A DNA stretch of 51,557 nucleotides from the NCBI GenBank assembly GCA_016793465.1, contig JAEUJW010000092.1, positions 1-51,557 on the forward strand, given 5' to 3'. The stretch comes from Myxococcales bacterium (GTDB lineage Bacteria > Myxococcota > Polyangia > Nannocystales > Nannocystaceae). The position numbers and the translations under genes were made by a program. The notes under the pieces were generated by a model. It made no database searches and had not been told where the DNA came from. It saw nothing but the letters and a program-made list of their open reading frames with translations. This document shows, in pieces, positions 1 to 13,600 of the stretch (its first letter is position 1; every line of letters starts with the position of its first letter).

Positions 1-141
1 GCCGTCGTGCAGGAGACCACCATGAAGGACGCCGCCGTCGGCAACTGCATCGCCCAGGCCGTCCGCCGCTGGACCTTCCCCAAGCCCGAGGGCGGCGGCA
101 GCGTCATCGTGACCTACCCCTTCGTCCTCGAGCCGGGCTGA
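1..141 (+). CDS. C-terminal end of an AgmX/PglI-domain protein (gliding motility GltG/GltJ type), partial
   Basis: The frame is open from the first base and ends at TGA 139-141, giving 46 residues of a protein whose start lies outside the window. The segment NCIAQAVRRWTFPKPEGG followed by a V-x-V-T-Y-P-F strand matches the C-terminal signature of the AgmX/PglI domain, a TonB-C-like fold in myxobacterial gliding proteins (PglI/GltG and AgmX/GltJ in Myxococcus xanthus). Such proteins are inner-membrane anchored with a periplasmic C-terminus, so this piece should be periplasmic. The next two plus-strand genes encode a TPR lipoprotein and a giant TPR protein, the same partner types seen in M. xanthus glt loci. 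That context supports the call. Which of GltG or GltJ it represents cannot be decided from 46 residues. Confidence 0.7.
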   Translation, partial: AVVQETTMKDAAVGNCIAQAVRRWTFPKPEGGGSVIVTYPFVLEPG

Positions 142-197
142 GACCACAGCCCTCTGGACTTGAGCTGACGTAACGGCCCCTCCGGGCCAATCCGACT

Positions 198-228
198 CCG
201 AAGGCCTGGCCACGTGCCGGGCCTTCGG
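198..228 (+). terminator. Hairpin after the AgmX/PglI-domain gene
   Basis: CCGAAGGCCTGGC (198-210) pairs with GCCGGGCCTTCGG (216-228) over 13 bp with one T-G wobble and a 5-nt loop. There is no T-run after it, so it is a weak intrinsic terminator or a 3'-end stabilising hairpin, 57 bases after the stop codon. Confidence 0.55.
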
Positions 229-354
229 CGCTGCTGCGGTGGAGATCTCGACCGGAACCGCCCCGGTCCCCCCCGAGGTCTGGATAAAACCCCCCCGCAC
301 GGGATCTGCCCGCGCGGGAACCCGGGCCTGGCGCGGCCCGAGCCTCGCGTGGCC

Positions 355-383
355 TTGTTTCCAGAAGCCCCCCCCGTTATCAT
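355..383 (+). promoter_or_regulatory. Sigma70-type promoter of the TPR lipoprotein gene
   Basis: TTGTTT (355-360) and TATCAT (378-383) are separated by exactly 17 bp. The predicted transcript start near 390 leaves a leader of about 24 nt containing a GGAAAGG-like ribosome site before ATG 414. The match is by eye only. Confidence 0.5.
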
Positions 384-413
384 CCGCTCGCGTTCGTTCT
401 GGAAAGGTCCCTG

Positions 414-1322
414 ATGCGTCGTACCTCTCTTCTCGCGGCCCTCCTCGTCTCTGTCGTCGTGCTCTTGCCGGGCTGCAACCTGGCGAGCCGCAACCGCGTG
501 CAAGCGATCAACCGGATGAACGAAGGCATCCAGTTGTTCGACAAGAACAACACCGCTGGCGCCGAGAAGGCGCTGCAAGATGCCATCCAGCTCGATCCGA
601 CCTACGCCGCCGCGTATCACACGCTCGGTCAGATCTACAAGAAGCAGAACAAGATCGTCGACGCGGAGAAGGCGTTCCAGGGCGCGATCGACAACATGAA
701 GTCGGAGCCGAACGCCGAGTACTACTACGACCTCGGCGCGGTGCAGACGGCGCAAGGCGAGGTCGACGGCGTCGCCGTGTCCGAGAAGGAGACCAAGTAT
801 CGCAACGCGATCAACTCCTTCCAGGAGGCGCTGAAGCTCGACCCCAAGCAGTACAAGGCCCACTACCGCATGGGCACGCTGCACGAGAAGCTCGACGAGC
901 CGGAGAAGGCCGACGGCGCCTACCGCAAGACCATCGAGATCAAGCCGAGCTACAGCCCCGCGTTCGTCTCGCTCGGAAACATGTACATCGACTACGGCTT
1001 CGCCAACGTGGCCATGGTCGTGCTGCAGACCGGCGCGCAGATCAACGACAAGGATTCGCGCATGTGGAACGGTCTCGGCCGCGCGCACTTCGAGCTCGGC
1101 GAGATGCAGAAGGCGATCGACGCCTACTCGAAGGCCAAGGCGATCGACCCCGATGGCGTCGACGCGCTCTACGGCCTCGGCATGGCGTACGCGGAGCTCC
1201 GCCAGCGTAAGGAAGCCAAGGAGAACCTCGAGCTGTTCATCTCCAAGGCGGGTCAGGACACGCGCCCCGACTTGATCAAGGCTGCGCGCGACACGGTGGC
1301 TCGCATGGCAGACGTCATCTGA
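414..1322 (+). CDS. TPR-repeat outer-membrane lipoprotein, GltE/AglT-like
   Basis: The 302-residue protein begins with a classic lipoprotein signal: MRR, a hydrophobic stretch and lipobox LPGC near residue 19, so the mature protein is anchored by an N-terminal lipidated Cys. The rest is consecutive TPR helices. These include AYHTLGQIYKKQNKIVDAEK, YYYDLGAVQTAQGE, AHYRMGTLHEKLDEPEKADG, AFVSLGNMYIDYG, MWNGLGRAHFELGEMQKAID and ALYGLGMAYAELRQRKEAKE. ATG 414 is preceded by GGAAAGG. It sits between an AgmX/PglI-domain gene and a giant TPR gene, which matches the M. xanthus adventurous-motility partners (AglT/GltE lipoprotein with PglI/AgmX and AgmK/GltI). TPR lipoproteins are common, so the Glt assignment rests mostly on neighbourhood. 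A PilF/Tgl-like role cannot be excluded. Confidence 0.75.
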   Translation: MRRTSLLAALLVSVVVLLPGCNLASRNRVQAINRMNEGIQLFDKNNTAGAEKALQDAIQLDPTYAAAYHTLGQIYKKQNKIVDAEKAFQGAIDNMKSEPNAEYYYDLGAVQTAQGEVDGVAVSEKETKYRNAINSFQEALKLDPKQYKAHYRMGTLHEKLDEPEKADGAYRKTIEIKPSYSPAFVSLGNMYIDYGFANVAMVVLQTGAQINDKDSRMWNGLGRAHFELGEMQKAIDAYSKAKAIDPDGVDALYGLGMAYAELRQRKEAKENLELFISKAGQDTRPDLIKAARDTVARMADVI

Positions 1323-1325
1323 CCC

Positions 1326-1357
1326 AAACCTGCATTGAACGCCGTTCTGCAGGTTTT
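1326..1357 (+). terminator. Intrinsic terminator after the TPR lipoprotein gene
   Basis: AAACCTGCA (1326-1334) pairs perfectly with TGCAGGTTT (1348-1356). The intervening sequence adds an inner GAAC-gcc-GTTC stem, so the hairpin is nearly continuous. It starts 3 bases after the TGA and ends in a short T-run. The remaining bases to 1613 hold the candidate promoter of the giant TPR gene and nothing else I can identify. Confidence 0.65.
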
Positions 1358-1528
1358 GCAGTTCCGCGTCTGCCCGCGCTCGCTCGCGGGCGACGCCTCC
1401 GGGTCACATCTGTTCACCTACACCGATCCCCCACCCAAACCCGGGTCTCTCGTCCTCCAACCCCACCGGGCTCGCAAAGCCCCATAACTCGCTGCCCTGC
1501 AGGGCCGTGAACCTGTTCCCGGCACGCG

Positions 1529-1558
1529 TTGAAGCGTCGCCGCGGAGCGTGGTATATC
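1529..1558 (+). promoter_or_regulatory. Candidate promoter of the giant TPR gene
   Basis: TTGAAG (1529-1534) and TATATC (1553-1558) lie 18 bp apart, 56 bp upstream of ATG 1614. With the terminator at 1326-1357 this suggests the giant gene is transcribed separately from the lipoprotein gene. Visual match only. Confidence 0.4.
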
Positions 1559-1613
1559 CGCCGTCTCCCGAGCTGGGGTAATTCCCCGAGAACGCTCAAA
1601 AATAGGGTCCCAG

Positions 1614-4600
1614 ATGGAAGTAACGACGCGCATCAAGTCACGGCTCACCGAGGTCACTGAGTGGAGCGGGGTCATCGACGAGTTCGAGGCTCAAGCCAAC
1701 TCGGCCGCATCGCCTCAGGCGCAGTCCGCCGCGTTTTTCCAGCTCGCGCAGGCGTGTGAGGGCGTGTTCCTCGACAAGGCCAAGGCGATGGCGTTCTACC
1801 AGACCGCCGTCAAGCGCGACCGCGAGAACCTCAACGCACTTCAGCAGGCTCGCACCATCTACCAGCAGATGGCCAACCTCGAGATGGTCACCAAGCTGAT
1901 GTCGCTCGAGCTGCGGGCCAACCGCGACCCGAATCGGGCGCCGGGCCTCAATTACGCGTACGGCCGGGCCCTGCTCAACCTGCGTCAAGTCGACAACGCC
2001 CGGCAGTACCTCGAGGCGGCCGCCAGCGCCGACGGTCGCAACCAGGAGTTCCAGGACCGCTTCCAGGAGACCCTGTACGACCGCGGCAACTGGCAGTTCG
2101 CGCTGCAGAACATCTTCAACCAGCTCATCGCGCTGACCGGCTCGAGCGACCCGCTCGCCGCCACCGTCGAGAACGCCGGGCACCCGCTGTCGACCGCGTA
2201 CCTCCGGGCTGCGCGCGTCCTCCAGCAGGAGGCCGCGGAGGATCAGCGCCTGCTCCCGCTGCTGTTCAAGTCGCTCGACGCCGACCCGCTCAACGACGAG
2301 GCCGGCTACATCGCCGAGACGATGTTGGCCGCCGGCGGCCACCTCCAGCACATCCAGAAGCTGCAAGACCGCCGCGCCGCGCTGGTCCAGGACCAGGGCA
2401 AGAAGGTCAAGCTGCTGCGGCAGTTCGCCCTCATCTGGCAGGTCCGCCTCAACAACGCGGACATGGCGAGCTACTTCTACCGCCAGGCCCTCGAGTACGC
2501 CTACTCGCTCGGCGAGGCCACGTTGAAGGACGAACTCGGGGCCGACTGGCACCTCGGCGCGTTCTACCTGCTGAAGAAGACTGCCGAGCGCACCAACAAC
2601 TCCGAGGGTCTGGTCGAGCTCGGTGCGCGCGGCCTCGCCGTCATCACCGATCCGCGGGACGCCGCGCTCGTCGCCCTCATCTCCGGCGAGATCGCCTGGA
2701 AGCTGCGTCAGGACACCGACACCGCCCGCAGCCTGTTCGGCTGGGCTGCGAACGTCGCCGGCGACAACCCGATCATCAAGGAGTTCGTCGCCAAGCACGG
2801 GCAGATCCAGGCCGCCGACACCGGCGCGGCGGACCGTGCAGCCGCGGAGAAAGCCGCGGCGGACAAGGCCGCTGCCGAGAAGAAGGCCGCAGCGGACAAG
2901 GCCGCCGCCGACAAAGCTGCGGCAGACAAGGCCGCCGCCGAGAAGAAGGCCGCGGCGGACAAGGCCGCCGCCGAGCGTGCCGCCGCCGAGAAGGCCGCCG
3001 CCGCCGAGAAGGCCGCCGCTGCTCAGAAGGCCGCGGCAGACAAGGCCGCTGCGGACAAGGCCGCGGCCGACAGGGCCGCCGAGGAGCGGGCCGCCGCGGA
3101 GCAGGCCGCCGCCGAGCGTGCAGCCGCCGAGCGCGCCGCAGCCGAAGCCGCCGCCGAAACCGATCGCGCCGCCGCCGCTGCGGCTGAGACCTCCGCTGCG
3201 GCCGCTGACGATGCCGCCGCCGCCGAGCAGGCGGCTGCAGCTCAGGCCGCAGCCGAAGCAGCCGAGAAGGCCGCCGCCGAGAAGGCCGCCGCCGAGAAGG
3301 CGGCCGCCGAGAAGGCGGCCGCCGAGAAGGCGGCCGCCGAGAAGGCCGCCGCAGAGAAGGCCGCCGCAGAGAAGGCTGCTGCCGAGAAGGCTGCAGCCGA
3401 GAAGGCCGCCGCCGAGAAGGCGGCCGCCGAAGCCGTGCCGGGCGAGTCGATCGAGATCAACGGCGAGACCTTCACGCCCGACGAGCAGAAGATCCTCAAC
3501 GCCGCGCGCAACGCCGAGTCGGCCGGCGGCAACCGGGCGATCGACGCCTGGCGTGACGCCTCCAACAAGCTGGCTGGCAAGCGTTATCCGCGTCAGCGCC
3601 TGCGCGAGCTCTACGCCGAGGCCGGCAAGTGGAGCAACGTCGCCGACCTGCTGAAGGACGAGCTGAAGGGCGACCCGACGCGGGACCTCGAGCACACCAA
3701 GGCGGCGTACTGGCAGCTGATCGAGATCTACCGCGACCACCTGCGTCAGCCCGGCCTCGTGGTCACCACGCTCGCCTCGCTCGAGAAGGTGCTCGAGGAC
3801 GCCAAGGACACCGAGGCCCTGCTCAAGGTCGTCGAGACCCAGCAGGTCCAGTTCGACGCCATGAAGCGCTGGCCCGACCTCATCGGTCGCATCCGTCGCC
3901 GCGCCGAGCTCACCACCGACCCGGCCGGTCGCACAACGCTCCACCTCGAGGCCGGCCGCCTGTTCCTCGACAAGTTCAACAACCAGGCCGAGGCCATCAA
4001 GAGCTTCGAGAGCGTGCTCGAGTCCGACGAGAACAACGCAGAGGCCATCACCAAGCTGAAGGACCTCTACGCCAAGCGTCGCGACTGGGAGAAGATGGTC
4101 CACATCCAGCAGAAGGAGCTCGTCCTGCTGGACAACCCCGCCCAGAAGATGGAGCAGCTCCTCGACATCGCCCGCACCGCGGTGTCGAAGATCAAGAAGA
4201 ACGCGCTGTCCATCGAGCTGTGGAACCAGGTCCTGCAGAGCGACCCGACCAACCACGAGGCCCTCGAGCAGCTCGAGGGTCTGCTCGAGCGCGAGAAGGA
4301 GTGGGCCCAGCTCGCCAACGTGCTGCGCACCCTCACCGAGGTCGAGAAGGACCACTCCAAGAAGGTGCAGTACCTGGTCAAGCTCGGCGCGCTCTACAGC
4401 GACAAGCTCGACGACGCCAAGTCCGCCATCACCGCGTGGGAGCAGCTCTACCGCCTCGAGCCCGAGAACCGCCGCGCTCAGGACGCCCTGAAGAAGCTCT
4501 ACCTCGTCGTCGGCGACATGGAGAGCCTGCAGGAGTTCTACGCCAAGCAGGACAAGTGGGGCGAGTTCGTCCGCGTGCTCGAGAAGGAGTCGGAGACCGC

Positions 4601-7600
4601 CGAGGGCCAGCAGCGCAGCACGCTGCTCCTGAAGATCGCCGACCTCTACCACACGCGCCTCGACAAGGCCGACAAGGCCGTCAAGGCCCTCGAGAAGGCG
4701 CTGTCGTTCGACGACAACAACCTCACCGTGGCCGAGGCCCTGATCGTCCTCTACGAGGAGGCGAAGGACGAGCGGCACATCTCGGTGCCCCTCAAAATTA
4801 AACTCAACCACAACCAGGACCCCGCGGAGCGTCAGCAGCTCCTGCGTCGCCTGGCCGACCTCGCCGAGCGCATCGCCGGCGATCAGGCCCTCGCGTTCGG
4901 CTACTGGCGCAACGCGTTCGCCGAGGATCACACGCAGCCCGACAGCCGCGACAACATGGTCCGCCTCGGCGAGGAGATCGGCGCGTGGAACGAGCTGGTC
5001 GAGTCGCTCAAGGCCGGCATCGAGAAGTACGGCACCGATCCCGAGAGCATCCCGCAGCGCCTGAAGCTGGCGGAGATCTACGAGAAGCGCCTCAGCGACC
5101 TCGACGCCGCCCTCGCCGCCAACCAGGCGATCCTCGAGATCAACGGCGAGCAGCCCATCGCCCTCACCGCGCTCGAGCGCCTCTACCTCGCGCTCGGCCG
5201 CGAGGAGGACCTGCTCAACATCCTCCGCACCCAGCTCTCGCTGGCCACCAACGACGACGATCGTCGCTCCATCCAGACCCACATCGGCAGCATCCAGGAG
5301 CAGGCCGGTCACACCGAGCAGGCGATCGCCGCCTACGAGGCCGTGCTGGCCACCGGCGTCGAGGACCTCGGTGCCCTCGGCGCGCTCGACCGCATGTACC
5401 TGCAGCAGGGCAAGTGGGAGGCGCTCGCCGACATCCTGCGCCGCGAGCTCGCCGCGACCTCCGAGGACAACGCCGAGGCCCGCGCCGGCTTCCTGCTCCG
5501 CCTCGGCGTCCTGACCCAGGACAAGCTGAGCGCTGCCCCCGACGCCGTCGACCTGTACCGTCAGGTCCTCGACGTCGACCCGACCAACGAGGAGGCCCGC
5601 AAGCGCCTCGAGGGTTGGCTCGGCGACGACGCCCTCAAGCTGACCGTGGCGACCATCCTGCTGCCAGTCTACGAGCGCCTGCAGTTCTGGCCGCAGATGG
5701 TCCAGGCCCTCGAGATCCAGGTCGCGGCGGCTCAGTCCGTCGGCCAGCGCGTCGAGCTGCTGCTGCAGATCGGCGGGATCCAGGCCCAGACCATCGGCAA
5801 CGCCGCCGCCGCGTTCGACGCATACAGCCGCGCGTTCAAGCAGGACCCGCACAACGAGCAGGCCCAGGCCGAGCTCGAGAAGATCGCCCACATCGAGGAC
5901 CGCTTCGCCGACTTCGCCGCTCTCTACGAGGAGGCGGTCGCCGGCGACCTCCCGAGCGACCTGCAGAAGAACCTGCTGATGAAGCTCGCGGCCCTCTACG
6001 ACCAGCGCCTCGGCAACGGCGCCAAGGCGATCGAGAGCTACAAGAAGGCAGTCGAGGTCGACGCCGAGAACGTCTCGGCCCTCGACGCCCTCGAGAAGCT
6101 CTACAACCGCGACCAGAACTGGGCCGACCTGCTCGGCGTCTACCGCAGCAAAGTGGCGCTGACCAGCGAGCCCGCCGGTCGTCAGGACCTGCGCTTCCGC
6201 ATCGCCTACTTGCAGGACGCGATGCTCGACCAGAAGGAAGCGGCGATCGCGACCTACAACGAGATCCTCGCCGACGAGTTCGAGAACGTGCAGGCGCTGG
6301 TCGCCCTCGACCGCCTGTACCTCGGCCGCAGCGAGTGGGCCCTGCTCGCGGAGAACCTCGAGCGGCAGCTCGCGCTCTCGCAGGACCTTGTCGCCCAGGT
6401 CGAGCTCAACCTCCGCCTCGGCGACCTGCGCCTCAACAAGCTCGAGCAGCCCGGTCAGGCCGTCGAGACCTACAACCGCGCGCTTGCCATCGACCCGACC
6501 AACGCTACGGCCCTGTCGGCGCTCGAGACCCTGCTGACCAACGAGTCGCAGCAGCTCACCGTCGCCAAGACGCTCGAGCCGCACTACCGCACGGCCAACA
6601 ACTGGCCGCGCATGATCCAGACCTACGAGATCATGGTCACCCACTCGCAGGATCCGGAGGAGAAGATCGGGCTCCTGCACCGCATCGCCGAGCTGCAGGA
6701 GTCGGGTATGGACGACCAGGCCAAGGCCTTCGAGGCCCTCGGCCGCGCGTTCAAGGTCGACCCCGCCAACCAGACCACGCAGGACCGCCTCGAGACGTTG
6801 GCCCGTCAGATGGGCTCGTACCAGCAGCTCGTGGCGCTCTACGACGAGTCGATCCCCGACATCGTCGACGATCAGCTGATCATCCGCCTGCTCGTGAAGA
6901 TCGCCCAGATCTACGAGACGATCCTCGCCGACGCCGCCAAGGCCGCAGCCTCGTACGAGCGCATCCTCGGCATCGACCCCGCGAACTTCGAGGCCGTCGA
7001 CGCCCTGATTCAGGTCCACCTCAATCAGAACAACTTCGACGCGCTCGTCAACGCCGTGGTCCGCAAGTCGGAGATGGTCACCGACGTCGCCGACCGCAAG
7101 AGCCTGCTCAACTACGCGGCCCAGATCCGCGAGGTCCAGATGCAGGACCTGCCCGGCGCCATCGCCCTGTACCAGCAGGTCCTGGCCATCGACGACGCCG
7201 ACCAGGGCGCGCTCGACTCGCTCGACAAGCTCTACGTCACCACCGAGGCGTGGGAGCCGCTCCGCGACATCTACCGCCGCAAGACCGAGCTCGCGGCCGA
7301 GCCGGAGCACCGCACCCACTGGCTGCACCTGCTCGGTCAGGTCTACGACCAGAAGCTGACCGACGTCGAGCACGCCATCGAGACCTACCAGGCGATCCTC
7401 GACATCCAGCCGGCCGACTACCACGCGATCCAGGCGCTCGACCGCCTGTTCGGGCAGGCCGAGCGCTGGTCTGACCAGCTCGGCATTCTCGAGCGGGCCG
7501 TCGAGGTCGCCCCGGCGCGCGAGGAGAAGACCGAGCTGCGCCACCGCATCGGCGCCCTGTGGGAGAACCAGCTCGCCGACATGGTCCGCGCTGTCGAGGC

Positions 7601-10600
7601 CTACCGCGAGACCCTCGCGCACGCCCCCGACCACGCGCCCACGATCGCCGCGCTCGACCGCATTGTCCACGGCACCAACGAGCCGATGCTGGCCGCCGAG
7701 GTGCTCGGGCCGCTCTACGACCAGCTCGCCGAGTGGGAGAAGCTCGTCGACATCTACGAGGTGATGGTCAAGAACACCCAGGACCCGGCCGGGCAGATCG
7801 AACGCCTGCACATGATCGCGTCGATCTACGAGCGCCAGCTCAGCCAGTTCGACCAGGCGTTCAACGCCTACGCGCGGGCTCTGGCCATCGACCCGACCCT
7901 CGAGACGACCATCGATCAGCTCCACCGGCTGGCCGAGGTCACCGGCGAGTGGGAGAAGCTGGCCGGGTTGCTCGCGCAGCAGGCCGAGAACATCCTCGAC
8001 CCGGCGACCAAGGTGCAGATGATCCACCGCCTCGCGCGCGTGCTCGAGGCCAAGCTCAATCGCGTCGACGACGCCATCGCCCGCTACCTCGCGATCCTCG
8101 AGATCGACGGCGAGAACCGCGAGGCGATCGCCCAGCTCGACCGCATCTTCAGCGGCCTCGAGCGCTGGCCGGCCCTCGTCGAGAACCTGCGCCGGCAGAT
8201 CGCCATCACCGCGGAGGAGCAGGAGATCATCGCCCTGCAGTACCGCATGGGGCAGATCTACCAGAACAACATGAGCAACCTGCCGCAGGCCATCGAGGCC
8301 TACCGGGCGATCCTCGACATCGACCCGGACCACGCGATGACCCGCGGGGCCCTCGAGCTCATCTTCACCGAGGGTGAGCACCAGGCTGAGATCGCCGCGA
8401 TCCTCGAGCCGCTCTACCAGGCCGGCCGCAACTGGGAGGCCCTGATCAAGCTGGCGGACGTCAAGCTCAACGCGACATCCGACGTGGCCGAGCGCCTCGA
8501 GATCATCCGCAGCACCGCCGAGATCTGCGAGTCGCAGCTCGGCGACGCCGGCCAGGCCTTCTACTGGTGGCTCCGCGCGTACATGGACGACCCGCTGTCC
8601 GAGACGGTCAACGAGCAGCTCGACCGCCTCGCCGAGCTCACCCAGGAGTGGGGCTACATCGTCGACGTCGGCGAGCAGGTGCTCGAGAACGCCGAGCTGA
8701 GCCAGGACGTGCGGCTCGCCGTGCTCCTGCGCTCGGGCCAGGTCCTCGATCGCCGCATGAACGACACGGCGCGGGCCATCGTCGCCTACAACAAGGTCCT
8801 CGCCATCAACCCGGAGCACGCCGAGGCCCTGCAGGCCCTCGACCGCCTGTATACCCAGTCCAACCAGTGGGAAGAGCTCGCCGACATCCTCCAGCGGCGG
8901 ATCAAGACCACCATGGACGGCGAGGTCCTCGTCGACCTCGAGATGCGTCTCGCCGACGACTTCGAGAAGTGGCTCGCCAACCCCGAGGCCGCGATCGCCG
9001 CGTACAACCGCGCGATCGACATCGAGGCCAACAACATGAAGGCCCTCGAGCGCCTCGAGGTGCTGTACCTGTCGGCCCGCCGCTGGCAGGACCTCTACAA
9101 CACCTACGAGAAGATGTCGTCGATCACCAACACCGACGACGACACCGCCGCCTGCTACCAGCACATGGCCAAGCTGGCCTCCGAGACCCTGGGCCGCGAG
9201 TCCGACGCCGTCGACCTGTGGAACAAGGTCATCGACTTCCGCGGGGAGGACCCGCTCGCCCTCGGTGAGCTGGCCGGCCTCCACGAGCGGGCCGAGCGCT
9301 GGGAAGAACTGGCCGAGGTGCTCGAGCGCCAGGTCTACGCGGTCCACGACAAGAACCACAAGGTGGCCATCTACCAGACGCTCGGACGCGTCTACGGCGA
9401 GAAGCTCGGCAAGGAGCGCAACTCGCTCGACTCGTGGCTCGCGGCCCGCGACCTCAACGGCCGTGACGTCGAGACCCTCACCGCCCTGCACCGCATCTAC
9501 CAGCAGAGCGAGTCGTGGATGGAGCTCAACGAGACGCTCGCCGCCCTCATCTCGCTGGGCGCGCGCACCCTCGGGACCGAGCAGCTGCGCGACTACTACG
9601 CGCAGGTCGGCCGCATCCAGGCCGAGTACCTGATGGACACCAACGCGGCGATCGAGGCGTGGCGCCACGTCGTCGAGCTCGAGCCCAGCAGCCTCGAGGC
9701 CCTCGCGGCCCTCGAGCGCCTGTACAGCGGCGAGGCCCGCTGGCAGGAGGTCGTCCAGGTGCTCGAGCGCAAGGGCAAGGTCGTGCAGACCGTGCCCGAG
9801 AAGATCGACGTGCTGATGCAGGTCGCCGGCATCTGGGAGAACCAGATCGGCAACAAGACCGAGGCAGCGGGCGTGTATCTCGAGATCCTCGAGCTCGACC
9901 AGAGCTTCATGGCGGCGCACGAGGCCCTCGAGGCCATCTACCGCGACACCCAGGACTGGGCCCCGCTCATCGAGCTGTTCCTGCGCCAGATCGACATCTT
10001 CGAGGACCCGAACTTCAAGGTCACGGTCTCGCAGAAGATGGCGAAGGTCTACGAGGAGAACCTCGGCGACCTCGACGGCGCGTTCGAGTCGCTCAAGTAC
10101 GCGTTCAACATCGACTACGCCAACGAGGACACGTCCCGCGAGCTCGAGCGTCTCGCCACCGCCGCCAACAAGTGGGGCGAACTGCTCAACGAGTACAACG
10201 GCATCGTCCGCACGATCGAGGACAAGAACGAGCAGTGCGAGCTGTGGGTCAAGATCGGTCGCTGGTACGGCGAGCACCTCAACCGCGTCGACTACGGCCT
10301 GAAGGCGCTCGAGGAGGCGCTGAAGCTCAACCCCAACAGCGTCAACGCGCTGCGGGAGATGGCGAGCTTCTACCGCCGCTCGGGCAACAACGCCGAGCTG
10401 GCCAAGACGCTGACCCGCGTGGTCCCGCTCGAGGTCGACTCGAACGTGCAGGTCCGGACGCTGTTGCACCTCGCCGAGGTGCAGGACACGGGCCTCGCCG
10501 ACATCCCGGCGGCGATCCACAGCTATCGCCGCGTGCTCGAGATCGACGGTGAGAATGTCGCGGCCCTCGACCACCTCGCGCGCCTGCACGAGAGTCAGGG

Positions 10601-13600
10601 TCAGTGGGAGGACCTCGTCAGCGTGCTCGACCGTCGCGTCGGCACCCTCGACGAGCCGGAGCGGGTCATCGCCCTGCGCAAGCGCATCGGCGCGGTCCAG
10701 GACGGCCAGATCCACAGCCCGGCCCACGCGATCGAGACGTACCGCAGCATCCTCGACTCCGAGCCGACCGACCGCGATGCCCTCAGCGCGCTCGAGCGGC
10801 TGTACCTGGCCGGCAACCAGATCCCCGAGTACCTCGGAGTGCTCGAGGCGGAGCTCGACGCGACCAACGACAAGAACGAGCAGATCGCCATCTACGACCG
10901 GATGGCCCACGCGCTCGTGAACCTGGCCGGTGACCCGCTGCGCGCGACGGAGATGCTGGAGAAGATCCTGCTTCTCGACAAGAACCGCGACGTCACCTAC
11001 CGCCAGCTCGAGGAGCTGTACGTCCGCCTCGAGAAGTGGACCGAGCTCGTCGAGACCTACCGCAACCACATCGAGGTCACGCCGGCGGCCGCCACCAAGA
11101 TCGAGCTGCTCCTGGCCATGGGCCAGGTCTACGAGAAGCAGATCCAGGACATCGACCGCGCGATCGAGACCTACCGGGAGATCCTCGAGATCAACCCGCA
11201 GCACTACGACGCGGCCGTCACCCTGGCCCGCCTCGAGGAGCAGATCGAGGACTGGCAGGCGGCGATCAAGACCCTCGGCAAGCTCGTCGAGCTGTCGAAG
11301 GACCCCGAGCTGCGCGTCCAGCACCTCACCCGCATGGGTCAGGTCTACCAGCAGAAGCTCGAGCAGCCCGACCAGTCGGAGTTCCGCCTGACCCAGGCGC
11401 TCGAGCTCAACCCCGGCTACGTGCCCGCCCTCATCAGCCTCACCGAGCTCTACAAGGCCCGGCGCGACTGGCTGAAGGCCGCCCGTAACCTCGAGAGCGC
11501 CGTCGAGTACTCGAACTTCAAGCTCGAGAAGACCAACCTCGCGGCCGAGGCCGGCTTCATCTACTACGAGGAGCTCGACAAGAAGGAGAAGGCGGTCAGC
11601 CTGTTCGCCAAGGTCCTGGACCTCGACCCCGAGCACGTCAAGGTCGGCCGGGTCCTCGCGCAGATCTACTACGACGACGGCAACTTCGCCGGCGCCGACC
11701 CGATCTACGACGTCCTGATCCGCAAGACCGACCAGCTCGGCCTCAGCGACCAGGACCAGCGCGACATGCTGCTGCGCGCGGCCAAGGTGGCCCGCAAGCT
11801 CGGCAACACCGACAAGGCCCTGAAGCACTACAAGAAGGCCTTCGACATCGACCCGACCAACCGCGACGTGTTGGTCGGTCGCGCCGACCTGCTGTTCGAG
11901 AAGGAGGACTGGGAGGCCGCGTTCAAGCTCTACCAGACCATCCTGGTCCAGCACCGCGACACCCAGAGCTCGGAGGAGACGGTCCTCGTCTACTACCGCC
12001 TCGGCATGATCAAGAAGCGGCAGAACGAGCCGCGCAAGGCGCTCAACTACCTCGAGAAGGCGCTCGAGGTGGACGCCCACGACCTCGCCACCCTCGACGC
12101 GGTCATCGAGCTGCAGACCGCGGCGAACGACTGGGAGGGCGTGATCCAGGCCAAGCGGGCCATGATCGACGTGGCCGACGGCGAGAAGCAGGCCGACATC
12201 TACAAGGAGATCGGCAAGCTGTACCTCGAGAAGCTGGGCAACTGGCAGAAGTCTGCCCAGGCCTACAGCAGCGCCCTCGACCTCCAGCCGAAGGACTACC
12301 CGCTCCTCCACACGCTGCTCGACATCTACACCAAGTACAAGCAGTGGGAGGACGCGGTCCGCATCATCGACCGCATCGTCGAGATCGAGAAGGACGGCAA
12401 GCGCCGCTCGAAGTACAACTACACCGCGGCGGTGCTGCTGCGCGACGAGATCAAGGCCCACGACGAGGCGATCGACCGCTTCAACATGGTCCTCGACGAC
12501 GACCCTAGCTTCCTGAAGGCCTTCCAGGCCATCGACACGATGGTCACGAAGAGCAAGGACTGGAAGACCCTCGAGCGCTCCTACCGCAAGATGCTGAAGC
12601 GCCTGCCGCAGAACGAGCAGGGCGACCTGAAGATCACGCTGTGGAGCAACCTCGCGGAGATCTACCGGACCCGCCTGAAGGACCTGAAGGCCGCGGCCGC
12701 GGCGTTCGAGGTGGCGGCGAAGCTCGACCCGAGCAACGTCGAGCGGCACTTCCTGCTCGCCGAGCTGTACGAGGCGCTGTCGGTCGACAACCCGACCGAG
12801 TTCTCGGCGCAGGCGGTCAAGGAGCACCAGATCCTCATCGCGCAGGAGCCGTTCCGCTACGTCTCCTACCACGCGCTCTTCAACATCTATTCGAAGAGCA
12901 AGCAGGTCGACAAGGCGTTCTGCGTGGCGCGCACGCTGGTGTTCCTCAAGCAGGCCACGCCGGAGGAGCAGGCGGTGTACGAGAAGTACAACGTCGCCGA
13001 GTTCCAGCAGGCTCGCCAGCGCCTCAGCGAGGAGACGCTGCGTCGGCACGTGTTCCACCCCGACGAGGACCTGTTCATCACCGGCATCCTCGGTTCGATC
13101 GCCCCGGCCCTGGCGGCGTGGCGGGCCAACCCGCTGCCCAACTACCTGAAGCCGAGCGACCGCACCGACATCAACAGCGACCCGTCGCTGGTGGCCCGCA
13201 TGGCCAAGTACGTGATGAACGTGCTCAACGTCGGTCAGCCGGACCTGTACCTGCGGCCGGACGAGCCGGGTGACCTCAACCTGCTCAACGCCGTCCGCGA
13301 CAACCGGGTGGCCCCGACGATGGTGGTGTTCTCGAACCTGCTGAAGGGCAAGAACGAGAAGCACCTGGCGTTCGCGCTCGGCAAGCACATGCTCGACCTG
13401 TACCTGCCGCACTACGCGTACGTGGCTCTCGACCGGTCGCCGCAGAACTTGAAGCAGATCTTCCTGACCTGCATGCACGTCTGCGACATGGAGACCGGCC
13501 TGCCGAAGGCCGAGCTCGACGCGTACGCCCGCGAGATCTTCAGTCGCCTGCCCGGCGGCGCCCGCGACCAGATGCGCAGCCTCATGCGCAAGTTCGTCGA